Positions 1 to 11,617 of a stretch of 64,000 nt of DNA are shown here, one piece after another. A program made the position numbers and the translations under genes. The notes beneath the pieces were generated by a model. That model did not search any database, was not told the origin of the DNA, and saw only the letters and a list, made by a program, of their open reading frames with translations. Numbering within the stretch: the stretch's first letter is position 1; each line of letters opens with the position of its first letter. The stretch comes from Holacanthus passer (Eukaryota > Chordata > Actinopteri > Pomacanthidae), in NCBI GenBank assembly GCA_025331565.1, contig JAFREQ010000063.1, forward strand, positions 2,102,501-2,166,500. Direction: 5' to 3'.

Positions 1-2480
1 TTTGTTTGCTTACAATTAAATGAAATGATGAAGATTTTGAAAGCATTTTGAGTGCACATAAGAATGCAGGAAGCTCGTTACTCTTGGGCTTCAAGTGTAG
101 ATTTTGATTTATAGTTTAGTGTCAGATTTGAGCTCAACGCTGATGAATGTATTGCACATAATCTGGCCCATGTCATGCTTTAATGACATTCATCACATTA
201 GCTGTGTTTACACTGTTAAATTCATATTGTGATACACATAGACAGCAGGTCATTAAAGGTGCTTAAAGAACCAGAGTTACATCCAGGTAACTGCTTTTAT
301 TTTTTATTTTTTCTATTTTTAGCAATTCGTCTGAAGCATACTGACGCCTTTAGCAGCTGAACCGTTGATCCGATGTGTCCTTTCCCCTCCAAGCATAAGG
401 AAAGCAGAAAAGAACATCTGGATACAACATCATCTGCATTTATAATGTATATCATTACAAATCAGCATTAGCTTTACATACAGACAATGAGAAATTTAGA
501 GCTCCATGACAGTTTAAGTGTCTCACAAACACAATCTGGCAACCAAAGCATTTTTCAAGGAGAGGAGGCCAAATTTAACTGACAATAAAAGACAATTTAT
601 TCTGGCTCATCTGTTGGTGGATACTGTAAAATGACACCGTTTCTGCATGAAAACCAGACTGGGTGCATTTTAATACTGACATGCCTCTTTTAATTGAATT
701 ACAATAACAGTGAAGCCCATTCAGTCTGTACAGGACCAAGACAAATCGTCTTGTCTGGCTGCTCTTACAGACTATCCTGATGTCACCTAGTTTACTCCAA
801 ATACTGTACAGTACAAGCAGTATTTGTGTTCGATGCTATTTTATTATCACCTTTACTTTAGTTTAATTTTATTTTTACACCCCTGCAGTAAAGAGTCATG
901 AAAACCTTAAAATGTTTTTTATTTTGTGTTTTAAATGAATACCTGGAATGTAGTTAACCTCAAAACTGACTCAAAAATGTATTACCTATATAAAATACAT
1001 TTTATTAATGTCCTTGTTGCTGTGCATAAACACTGACATATTTATTTACCTGTGCTCACGCCCGCATGAATATCCCAGCACACACACTTTTATTTATGTC
1101 CAACTGGGCTCCACTGTGTCCTCGGCAGGGGCAGGAAGATAAAGAGGGAACAAGCCGTCTTTGTATCTAAAAAAAATACTTTCTGTATGGTACACACATG
1201 AAGTAGTATATTCATTGTGCATCTGAGTGTGTGTTCAAAATTTCATTTCTGGGGGTTAACCTGGGAGATTTAAGGCTGTCAGGGGGTCAACGGCAGTGAA
1301 ACCTCAGCCAGGAAATTCACAGAGACTGACTCAACACGGCGTCGAGTTTAGAACAGTCTGCGTGTGTTTTTCATGCATTCATCTTTGTATTAGCTGTGGA
1401 TAAACTCTCACGCTGCGATAGACTATAGACTGCTGGAAAAACACTGTTTAAAGGCCTCAGTGTGTTTCAAACGAAGTGTTTGTCCAATCGTCTGAAACCC
1501 CCACCTCTACACACCGAGGCTTTAAAAAGGCTTTAAAGATTTCTCAATCAGCTTCTGAGCAACTTGGTTTTACATGAACACAAAGTCGCCTGTTACAAAC
1601 ATTATAATTATTTCATATGGGAGATTTCTGTCCTCTGATTTTTACTGGTTTGAAGTGGACGGTGCTCAGGTGGAAAAAGGTGATGTCTTGTATTTTTGTG
1701 CACCAATCAGGATTTAGCAATATCTAAATAAAAATACACAGAAAATTCTGCGAAAGAAGGTTCACAGAGTTTTTTAAGGTTAAACTCTTAATAACAATAG
1801 ATGAGGACAGCTTTTTCCAAACACTTGACTTTGATTCTCGCTTATCTAATTATGAATATTGAATGTTATAGAGAAATACTGAAACTCACAATAACTGATT
1901 TTTTTTGGCCAGTTGGGGGCAGCAGAGACAAGTTGTGAACACAACATTGACATATTAGAACCTAGAAGTTGGTTTGGTGAACATTGGCCTAAATGGGATA
2001 AGTTGATCTCTGTCATTCAAGACAAAACCTGACTTCATCCCACAGGTATCTTCAGGGTGCAGGTGCAGGCAGGCAATAATAATGTAATAACTAAATAATA
2101 ATAATTCAATAACTAAAAAAGAAAATTGATTATTTTTCTGTGTGCTCATTGTTGACAGGTCATGTGAGGAAAACCTGAGCCTGAACCCTGAACAAGCTGA
2201 GCTGGGACCAGAAACCCTGCGATCATCCACCACTAACAAAGAGTAAGTGCGCCACCATGTGGACTGAGAGATACCAGCCTGCATGAAGCTCTCAGAGTTG
2301 AGGTGAGGCTCAACCAGTTTTCTCTTTGGAAACTGTTTTGTCTTTCCAGCTCGGAATTTCATTTTGATCTGTGGTTGGAAAAACAGTTTCTTCCTTGTTT
2401 GACTTCATAAGCAAAGAAGTTTGAGACACTGAGACAACACTCGTATCTGCTCGTTGAATATCTCACCCCAAACCGATTGC
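1..2480. other. Gene-free AT-rich flank
   Basis: No coding exon, RNA gene or clear repeat was recognised here. The stretch is AT-rich and has no long open frame until a 135-codon minus-strand frame near 1955-2362 that resembles nothing known. It could be intergenic, or distal UTR or intron of a gene outside the window; the sequence does not decide. Confidence 0.4.
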
Positions 2481-2489
2481 TATTTCTCT

Positions 2490-3015
2490 GCATTCATTCT
2501 GGAAAGGCTTTTGACAATGTCTGAATCCTGGCTGCAGGGATTTGCTTCCATTCAGCCATAAGACTGTTAGTGAGCAGCACTGACATTGGGAGATAGCAAT
2601 GGGTGGGGGTTCCAGTTCATCCTATAGGCGGTCAGTGGGGTTGAGATCTGGTTCTTTACCAAAGTAGGGAAACCATTTCTTTATGGACACAGGTTGAAAC
2701 AGGAGAGGGTCTTCCCCAAATTGCTGCCACAAACTGGTGTCTAAAAAGGCCCAGACCAAAGCCATGAAACAGCCCTAGATCCTCCACTAAACCTCAGTAG
2801 CGTGGCAAAACTCCCCAACTCATCAGACTACCAGATAGAAGTCAGTCAGTCCAGACAGCACATTTTCCACTTCTCCAGATTCTCTCCAGCAGACCTGTCA
2901 TTGAGCACGGCGACCTCAGGCATGGAAACCCAGGTCAGAAGCTCCTGATGAACTGTGTGTGGACGTTGCTTCCTAAGGCGGTGATGGCAGTGGTGAGTCC
3001 TTCTGAGCTGCTGTT
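2490..3015 (-). mobile_element. Decayed Tc1/mariner-like DNA transposon (transposase relic)
   Basis: Read on the minus strand this block follows the order of a Tc1-type transposase coding region common in fish. It has a segment like 'GRVW...' with a GGG-type glycine stretch, then a 'CAPVHK'-like part reduced to a remnant around 2690-2720. Next is a 'PDLNP.EHLWDEL'-like motif around 2620-2650, now carrying an in-frame stop before the DEL residues, and a C-terminal tail near 2500-2580. Many substitutions, small deletions and stops make it non-functional. No terminal inverted repeats were delimited, so the edges are approximate. The Tc1 assignment rests on motif recall. Confidence 0.7.
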
Positions 3016-3344
3016 TCTCTTAGACGGTTTAAACTTCACAAAGAAAATACTTACAGAAATAAAGACAAACTGACTTATTTAAAATCGCCACACTGACAGT
3101 TTTATCAGCTTTGACAGCTTATTCTGGAACTTCAGCTTCTGTACAGCAACTTCTTTTTGCTTCCTTCTTTATTTCTGTACAGCAACTTCTCTTTCATATT
3201 GATTATCTTCATATTGATAGCAACATATATCTGCTCTTATCAACCGATAAATCGGGTCTTCCTTTCACAATGGAAAACATGTTTACCCTCATGAAGCCAA
3301 CAAATGCCATGTGGTGAAAGAAAAACAAAGGAACAAACCATTTC

Positions 3345-3350
3345 TTTATT
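3345..3350 (-). terminator. Candidate poly(A) signal for znf346
   Basis: AATAAA on the minus strand, about 2 kb downstream of the znf346 stop at 5330. The sequence between is AT-rich with no other exon, which fits a long 3' UTR. A nearer non-canonical signal cannot be excluded. Confidence 0.35.
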
Positions 3351-5329
3351 TAATGCACATCTTTGCGGCATTTTTTTCCCTCAGTTATACACAACTTATA
3401 TTGAAAGTAATTCTTGAAACACAAAACATCGAGCACACAAACGATGAGGGTGAAAACAAAAAAAGGCCATTTGTCTTTTATACACCATGTACTATACAAT
3501 ATGTATGAGCCCTCTTTGTATAAATTACATCCAAAAAAAACCATTTCTTTAGCCAGAAGGTTGAAGACATTCAATACTAAAATATTCAACCAATTGTCTT
3601 GTATAAGGACAAATAGACTAAAAAAATGTTATTCTAATATTGACATCACTGTCTAATTTGACATCACTCCTGAAAATCTCTGCATTAAATACTGTAATCT
3701 CTGCTATTGACAGTAATTACAGAGCTCAGAGAGCATCTATAAGTCTTGTCTAGAGTTTATAAAGCCCCGTTTTGGACAACTCAGAGGGATCATTTAAAAA
3801 TCTTTCACCCTTCAATAAACCAAACATATAACTCTACAGTACAAAAACAGCTTATACTTTCATTAATTCACAGCTGTGATAAATCCACTGCATTTGAAAT
3901 GAGGACAGTATTCATGTTTCCCATCATAATCCCATTCATCTCTCTCAAAATGAAAAGGAAACTTTTTATAAAATGACATCATCTTCTACAAAATGCTTAT
4001 TGTTGACAGATTGTGGTACTTTTTGTAGTGCTAGCGGGTCTAATTTAGGCTCTCTGAAATCACAGTAAGCCTTTCAAGAGTATATATATCTGCCATCAGT
4101 TAAACGATGAGCCTCTGATAAATATTCCCATTCTGATTCGCTACATTTTGATGCTAACAAACCTGTTATCTGTCCTCTTTCATAGCAAAGCAAAACATTC
4201 CAGTAGCAGCTTCTTGTTTTTTAGCTGGCGTTGACTTTCGCTTTTAGCGCTTCACAAACATCAGCTGCTAATTAGTGTTAATTCTGTGAGTAACTTGATA
4301 ACAGGCCAGAATTAAACACATCTGTTGTCTGGTTAAAGTGCTCACTGCAGCCGATGTCTGTTCTCAAACCTCCACTCTGTAACGCCGTTGTAAAACCTTA
4401 AATAGAGCAAATGTTTCTGAAGTTCCCACAACCCCAAAAGAGTGATGCATCTTCTCATTAAACAATCAAGCTTATCTCGTCACATCACTTCCAGGAGCTG
4501 AATTCTCCAGTTACACTTTCATTCAAATTATAGCAATAATTTCAGTTTCAGTTATAACCATAATAGTTCTGACGCAGAGCCTTCAGTATTTGGATCAAGT
4601 ACCTCTTGAAAAATAAAGTATGTCAGATCTAGCAGCAGCTGTTGTTTCAATGCATATTTGATGAACACTGAAGTAAATATAAGTAACAGATTTGACTCCG
4701 TACTGGACATATCCAATATAAAATAACTCATATCGGATTGGGATACTCCTCGTATGTACACCAAGGCTGGGTTTCACACTTCAAACCTTTCTTGAATGTC
4801 AGGTCACATTTGTAGTTGTACTATAGTTTTGTCTTTTAGACTGCATTTTGTTTTGGCAAAGTTTTGTATAGTAACAAGGTTTTTTATAAAAACCTTTATA
4901 TTCCTAAAGTACTGATCATATCAGCACCAGTATTTTCACAAATTTCACAGGACACCCAGCTCTCATGTACACTGATACAGAGAAGGTTTTCTGACAGTGC
5001 ACGTTTGTGTCTGTTGTCTGGTCATGATTGTGGGTCCAAATGACAGCTGAAACTTATTTCATTCAAAGTGGAAGAAAAACAAACAAACAAACCAAAACAT
5101 TCTTTACCCTTTTCAGTTAGGAACCCAAAATGATAAAATACCACGCTGGGGTATTCCAGGGTCCAAAGCTGTGGTTTAGTTGACTCTGTTCCAGGGAAAA
5201 CTTACTGAGAAGAGACTCTGGCAAGAGCTAAAGGTCCATGGAGGTTGATGTTAATGTGTTAAAGGGGCTGGTTGTTGTGTGTCATTCCAAGTCCTGACTG
5301 AAGCTTCTGCAGTCCATCCCAGCCCAGCC

Positions 5330-8300
5330 TCAAGTAAACTGGTTGTTCCCAGGAGCATACTGGTCGTCTACAGCAGAGTACTGGTCGTCACCGCCGTACG
5401 ATTGTTCTGCTGCATTTTGGTTCTCTGCAGTGTTCAGGCCTGATTTCTTCACTCTAAAAAACAACATTGTGAGAATATTTAGAGACATTTCTTTTTTTCT
5501 GCAGAAATCTTTTTACAAGTTGCTTTTCCACACAAACTGATAAGTCAAAACAAAATAATCCCCCTCTTATACAAAATATCAGGGAAAAAAAATGACGATT
5601 AAATCTGAGAAATCACAAAGTTATTTCACATCCTTAAAAAGAGTTAAAAGATGTGTGTACTTACTGGTTCTTATGTTTGGCACCACTGATATGAGACTGG
5701 TACTGTTCCACAGAGTTTAGTTCAATGTTGCAGACGGTGCATGGGTAGCCCTTTAGTGTGGAAGCTGTTGGCACATTCAAAAGGAGGTAATTGAGAGTTA
5801 TTGCTTAATTTCAGTATTATCAAAGGAGTGATAAGCTCTTTAAAATTGCAGTTCTGCGAGCATGAGTGCCTGGTTGTGTGTTCTGACCTGGTGCTGTGGA
5901 GGGGCCGTACGTCTCCATCAGTTTCAGCTTGGTCATCTGTTTTCTATGCTTCTTGCCCACGTAGTGCTGCTGGGCCATGAGCGGGTTGTTGAAGGAGGCC
6001 TGGCAGATGGAGCAGAAACGGTCGGGGTTGTTGTTGTTGTTGTTGTTGCCCGTCGCCGACACACTGCTCGAATCATCTGCAGGTTTCTTCTTCGGCTGAA
6101 CTGTTGGTGGTGTTTGGGAAGCTACTGCTGAAGAGTAGATACAATAACAACAATTAAAGAAATGTTACTATGCTTAGAACCACTTGTGAAATAGACATAC
6201 GAAAAGAAAACAAAAATAATTCAATATAGAAAATTAGAAAAAGAAAATGGAAGGTAAAGAGCTGGAGATTATGTTAGCTGGAGTAAAATCATTAAAAAAA
6301 ACAATAACCTGTAACATACCTGGAGTCTGGGGACCGACGGTTTTCAGCCTCAGGTTCTTGGCGTGAACTTTGCCCTGGTAGTGAGACTCAGCTACCACAG
6401 GAGAGGAGAAGGTCATGTTACATACATGACAGACCTTCAACCGGTTGGTGTCTCCGTTGTTGCAGTCCGGCTAACAAAGACAGGCAGCAACATAAATCAT
6501 TTACTGCTACAGGAGGCATCATTTGTCCTATTAAAAAAGGATGAATTGTATGTCATTGCTGTACGTCTGTTCACTGTGTTTCTAAAGTCCTAAAACTAAA
6601 AGCATAAAACTGGATTTTATACTGACATATAAGATGTTTTCAGGGCATTCACTATCTGCTGAAACAGCTGGCCTTTCTGAACAATATGCAAAGTTTGAAC
6701 GCTCTTGGGAGTCGAAGTCAGGAATCCAAACTCCAGAGAATAAGATGCAACACGCTCAATTTGCATTTGGGACAACAGCTTTTTTCCAGAGATCACTAGT
6801 TCACCTGTACCTGTACATGTGATGTGACGAAATAATCTCAGCTCAAAAAAGGTCCACTAGCAGGTTTTATCTGAGAAAAAAAGCTTTTCCGAGTCTCAAC
6901 AACAGTGAGACAGAGTTAACTGATACACCTGTTTATCTTCACAGTAATGTTCATTTAAGATAACATTAAAATTAATATACACCTCCACATGTATATATAT
7001 ATATATATGTATGTTGAACGATAATTATTATTAAATAATTACTATTAAAATAATTACTATCTCTCTGGCTGACACTTCTTAAAATACATATTCATCAGTT
7101 CATCTCTTACACTGTCAGACGATGACGACTTCAACTTTTTGAGAACTGGCTCCTTCTCATTTTGGATGGAAAGATAACGCCGCACTTTGTTGGCATGTTT
7201 CTTGCTCTGCAAAGACAAGGAGAAGTTTATCACAAAGTGGACGACAAACATCAAAACCTCAATCCCCTGCATTAAACTTAGTTTGCCTGAACCACAGAAA
7301 AAGTTTAATCTCGCCGTTGTCCTCTTTTCAGTCGGCAAAAAACAACTATGTGCATCGCAGTCAAAATCTGGTCAGCAGTGTTGCCAAAAGTCTGGGTATT
7401 CTGCTGAGTCTCTGCTGGTTAAACCTCTGTTCTTGTGGTCTCTGTGATTTAATACAAGCTAAAATCATGATGAGGTCATTTCATTTCCATACTTTTCTGT
7501 TTCTGTTCAGAATAAAGTAGTGATTTGATCCTAACTCATAAATACTACCAACCTAATCAGCTTAATGTGGACATGATTAATGTGATGTAAAGCTCATTAT
7601 AATCATAACCATATCTTTTAGCTAATAATTATGCAGCTTTCCCCCATATCACTGAGTATAGTAGCAGCGTCAAAAATAAGTAAAGTCCCCTGGCATTGAA
7701 ATTGCTGCAGCAGACTGTGGACTCACTGACCTGATAATGAGTCAACTTCTGAGACTCAGAAATTAGGACAGCACTGCAAACTTTACACTGGGAGTCAGAA
7801 AACAGGTCGCCGTGCTCCTTTATCATCTTATTTACTGCAGGGAGGGGGAGAGAGAAACAAGAGATTTCAAATCAGGTTACATCTTCTGGGAAAATGTAAT
7901 TATAACACAATGTAAAAAAAAAAATATCTGTGGCATTAGTTCAAACAATAATTCTGCTCAACAACTCTGTTCAAGATTCATTTACCAAGAGACAGCTGTC
8001 GTGTCCAACTTCAATGGCACTGAAATCTTCTGTATTAGAATGATTACAGAGTTTTTGAAAACAAGCCACTTTTAAACAGCTTTTTTCCCTCATTGTGAAT
8101 AATTCCCGCCTGGAAAATGTGAGACATTCCCCTTGTGCACACATTAACAATACATGCTGGCAAGTGCCTATGCAAAAATCTGTGGCAAGCATACTTGCAG
8201 ACACAGAAGCGCGAGTTCTGGAAAATGAATTTACCTTGATGCACCAACTTAAAGACATGTGAGAAAAATAACTGGTGATATCCGAGATATGATTAAGGCA

Positions 8301-9574
8301 AGTATTAAGTCAAGGGATTGAATTTGTTTGGATAAGAAATTGTAATAGCACAACATTACTTAGGAGGAGAACTATTTAATTTATCCCTTTTCAGACACAG
8401 AATACATAACATCACTTTGACTAATTTTACAAAATTGTTAAAGGCGATCCTAATGTCGAGAAGTGGGTTTTAAATTTCTGATTATTGACATTTCTGCATT
8501 GAGATATAATCTTTCAAGAGAGAACTGCAATGCATCTCAGAATCTTTTTTTTCCCCCACCCCTAAAGTTTAAGATTTTTGTCATTCAGAACATTATGTAA
8601 ATGTTCCCCAGAATTTTATCTAGACAGGACCTCAACAGACAACCACAGTGCTCTTATTAGATCTGGCACCTAATGTGCAATAGGGAGTAATATGATGATA
8701 TCAAGAAAAATTCTCTGTTCTCACACATTCTCCCTTACAAGACACTATTTCATGACAGTGTTGACTAATTACCATTATATCAATAATCTAACAACACTTT
8801 CCAAGACAGTTTTAGGGGAAACCTCATAGGAAATGCTGTGTGTGACAACCAGGCAGGTCCAAACTTAGCTGTTATGAAGCCTTCAGATCAGGGAACGAAC
8901 AAACCATAATATGGTGAAAAACCTGAATTCAAGATAATAGCTACTCATATCTATTAAAATATCATCATATTTCATGCTACAGAGCCACTTCATTGGATGC
9001 TGAGGCTGCATTTGTTGTTGTTTTGGCATCACACCAGTAGCACAAACATCAGCTGTTCATTCAAAAGTTCAAAACTAACATGTGTCTGGTGTCTTTGCAT
9101 GTGTTAACGTTACAAAAGCTAAACAACATCACACATGCACAAAATAGGATCACAGCAGCAGCTCATATGGCCTAAAACCTGCATGTCTGCTGGACCAAAC
9201 CTGAAGCTGCCCCCCTCAGCCTCCTCTGGTCCACAGGCAGAGGAATCGATCCACAATCAGTCTGAAGCCACATCGGATGCAGACATGCTCTCATCGACCT
9301 TGGAGCTGAAGCGGCTGCAGCTATCTTAGCTTTAGCTTAGTTTAGCTTAGCTTAGCAAAGCCGCTCCGCTCAACCTGCAGTGCCGGCTAACGTTAGCATG
9401 CAGGAAGCTAACGGCAGTGTTAGCATTGTAAGCTAAATTAGCCCAAACTGTGACTGAGTGCACTGACGCACACCGGACTAAAATAGGCATTAAATTCGTA
9501 AAGAAACAGGCCGTACCCTCCGCCAGCCCCGAAGGTAAGTAAGGAAAATCCTCCGTCTGCATCTCGTCGGCCAT
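5330..9574 (-). CDS. znf346: Zinc finger protein 346 (JAZ), dsRNA-binding
   Basis: Seven coding exons on the minus strand join in frame: 9574-9517, 7834-7731, 7206-7111, 6470-6320, 6127-5888, 5764-5665 and 5453-5330. They total 873 nt, or 290 aa, close to the ~294 aa of mammalian ZNF346. All introns have GT/AG ends. Four C2H2 fingers of the CX2CX12HX5H dsRNA-binding type lie at residues 36-58, 100-122, 175-197 and 225-247; the intron after exon 2 splits the histidine pair of finger 1. A run of seven Asn (residues 164-170) precedes finger 3. In mammals the family binds dsRNA and RNA-DNA hybrids through its fingers, is nuclear/nucleolar and interacts with exportin-5. The start (residues MADEMQTEDF) was chosen for its Kozak context (A at -3, G at +4) and clean splicing into exon 2. 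The tail after finger 4 is rich in Q, N, D and Y. Recognition is firm from finger sequences and linker spacing. Confidence 0.95.
6028..6050 (-). repeat. Coding AAC microsatellite (poly-Asn)
   Basis: A GTT repeat on the plus strand is read as seven AAC (Asn) codons in znf346 exon 5, residues 164-170, just before finger 3. It is a likely site of length variation between individuals. Confidence 0.85.
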
Positions 9575-9603
9575 AGTGTCTATTACAACCAGCGGCGCCC
9601 TAA

Positions 9604-9615
9604 TGCGCATGCGCA
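9604..9615. promoter_or_regulatory. NRF1-type palindrome in the znf346 promoter
   Basis: A perfect TGCGCATGCGCA palindrome lies 30 bp upstream of the znf346 ATG on the minus strand. It matches the known consensus of NRF1, a core-promoter activator of housekeeping genes. No TATA box is evident near it, as expected for such a promoter. The site match is direct; function is inferred. Confidence 0.65.
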
Positions 9616-9629
9616 TGAGTGGCAGCACA

Positions 9630-10600
9630 TTCAGTGCCTAGTTGAGGACAAGTGGGAATTTAGGATGCTCGTCAATATCCTATGTTCCTGTGGGGGTTGC
9701 ATTGGGTTGTAAACAGTTAAAAGGGTAAAGTTAAATTGTGTTTTCCGTTTTACTATCAAGCATGTTAAGCATTATAATAGTTATAATAGTATAAAATACA
9801 AAAACCTGCACTGCTATAAAATTGTACATTAACAACAAACATTTAAATTTAAGAAATATATAATTACAGGACAACATGCTATTTCTGACTGTAGAAATGC
9901 CATTGCCCTGCTGCTGCATAGATGATATTTGACTTTACAGTACAGAATGTCTTTTGGCATGACATCTTCCCAAGTGGGCAGTAACTCCTTGTGGATACCT
10001 GCCAAGTCCATATTTAGGCCTACATACAATCATAAAGGTCTCTTATCTTAGTCTTTGTTAGCAATCTAGCTGCTGCATTCTCTCAAATACCTGTGCAGAA
10101 AACAGTGCATAAATGACTTGATTCCGGTCCTGACACAGTTGTTTTTACATCTCACTGGTAATAAACATTTTTGAGTAGGGTGAACTTGAAGATCACCCGC
10201 AGCTACAAGTCTGTCACCCGTGTGTTGTTGTTGAGTCTGAGTCGGCCGCCAGGTGGAGACAAACAGCCCTTAATGGTTCAAACACACAACAGTACAATAA
10301 TGACATTAATGAATCTGAAGGTTTAATTCACTTCAACAAAGAAATAACTATGTTTGAAAGCTGTCATGTTTCATACAACAGAGCTTCTCAGGATAAAGGT
10401 CTAAATACAGAATCGATTTTTCTTTTAGAACTACCTTCCATTTTTTCTAGTTCTTTACTTAGGCCATTTTAGTAGCTCTTCCCAAAAATCTGTAGCAATT
10501 TTGGACAAATAATCTGACAACGACACAACGTGCTATTCAAATTAACTTTTTTTAGCATAATAATATATATTTCTCTATATAAATGGATGCTCCCATTTCC
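9630..10600. other. Spacer between znf346 and tRNA-Val
   Basis: AT-rich spacer with no coding exon, RNA gene or clear repeat recognised. Upstream promoter elements of znf346 could extend into its left end. Confidence 0.4.
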
Positions 10601-10608
10601 TATCGTTA

Positions 10609-10681
10609 GTTTCCGTAGTGTAGTGGTTATCACGTTCGCCTAACACGCGAAAGGTCCCCGGTTCGAAACCGGGCGGAAACA
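10609..10681 (+). tRNA. tRNA-Val (anticodon AAC)
   Basis: A 73-nt cloverleaf. The acceptor stem GTTTCCG pairs with CGGAAAC, followed by discriminator A. The D-arm contains TAGTGGTTA (A box). The anticodon loop CTAACAC carries AAC. The T-arm GGTTCGAAACC is a canonical B box. There is no intron and no encoded CCA, as expected for a eukaryotic nuclear gene. It stands alone here, between znf346 and the dehydrogenase pair, and should be transcribed by Pol III from its internal promoter. Confidence 0.97.
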
Positions 10682-10684
10682 ATA

Positions 10685-10688
10685 TTTT
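10685..10688 (+). terminator. Pol III T-run terminator of tRNA-Val
   Basis: TTTT begins four bases after the discriminator base, with a second TTTT a few bases on. This is the usual Pol III stop. Confidence 0.8.
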
Positions 10689-11009
10689 CTTTTCTTCTCA
10701 GTTTCTGCTATTTAACGTTTTATACCTTAAATATAAACAATGTAAGACGTTTTATTTCCAGGAGGTAACTAATAAGTATTAATGTCCAGGTGAGATAAAC
10801 TCACCTGAGCTAACGAAACATCAAGGTCTGATCCAGGTCTCAAAGCCATAAAGTGCAGTGATTTGCCATATTATGTAAACTAATCATTGACTTCCTTTTT
10901 ACCTTTGAACCATGAGCAGATGGCTGATAAGTTGTATTTGTTGCTGGTTATAAATCAAGCATAATCACTATATTGTCTCTTTTCCATTGTACCAACATAA
11001 TCTGATACT

Positions 11010-11340
11010 TAAAAGATATATACTTTTACTACTACTTTACTACTTTTACTACTACTTTACTACTTTTACTTTTGCACTGTTAATACTGTTTACTTGTATC
11101 TTTCTATAGTTAATTTGTCACTACTTTTATTATAGTTAAGTGTTAATACTTCTACTCTACTTAAGTTGTTGATGCTTTTTATTCTGGTTACATTGTTGAT
11201 ACTTTTTTACCCAAGTTGAACTGCTAACACATTTTTATGCTTCCTGTAAATTTACCCACGATTTATCTATCTGTCATTGCTGCTGTAACATTGCAAATTT
11301 CCCATTGTGGGACTAACAAAGGAATATCTTATTTTAAATA
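11010..11340 (+). repeat. LINE-like 3' tail with short tandem repeat
   Basis: The left part (about 11020-11075) is a tandem array of a ~21-bp TACTACTTTTAC-type unit. The right part ends in 'TTTCCCATTGTGGGACTAA' and a TATCTTA stretch, the typical 3' end of teleost non-LTR elements (small stem, then an AATAAA-like tail). Related tails occur at 23296-23360 (reverse) and 52600-52655. The 5' end is not resolved. Confidence 0.55.
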
Positions 11341-11617
11341 TCAGGTCATCATGGAGTGTATTTTGGGTCTCACTCATAAGTCACATGAGGGTGGATGGTT
11401 TTACTTTAGTTTGTTCAGTAGCTGCAAATGGTTGTCTGGTTGATGTTTAACTCCATGTTAAGTTTGATCTATGAAATAATACATTGCCCTCTTGGCAACA
11501 GATTTTGGCTCCTGTGACTGCATAAAAGCACACAAACCTCTCCTGACTCAACTCTTTACTGTTTCCTGCAGGGATCCTACAGCTGACCTCCTCCTCTCTC
11601 TTTATTCAAGAGCTGAA

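Noticed and set aside
1955..2362. 135-codon minus-strand open frame
   Set aside because: Low-complexity, hydrophobic C-terminal half, no recognisable domain, no splice partner and no promoter; most likely chance.
11020..11075. Short tandem array considered as CRISPR-like
   Set aside because: Units are contiguous ~21-bp repeats without unique spacers, in a vertebrate genome; a simple tandem repeat.
11492..11617. Upstream in-frame ATG that would extend dehydrogenase A by 42 residues
   Set aside because: The extension crosses an acceptor-like TTTCCTGCAG, is absent from copy B, and family members start at the position of 11618.
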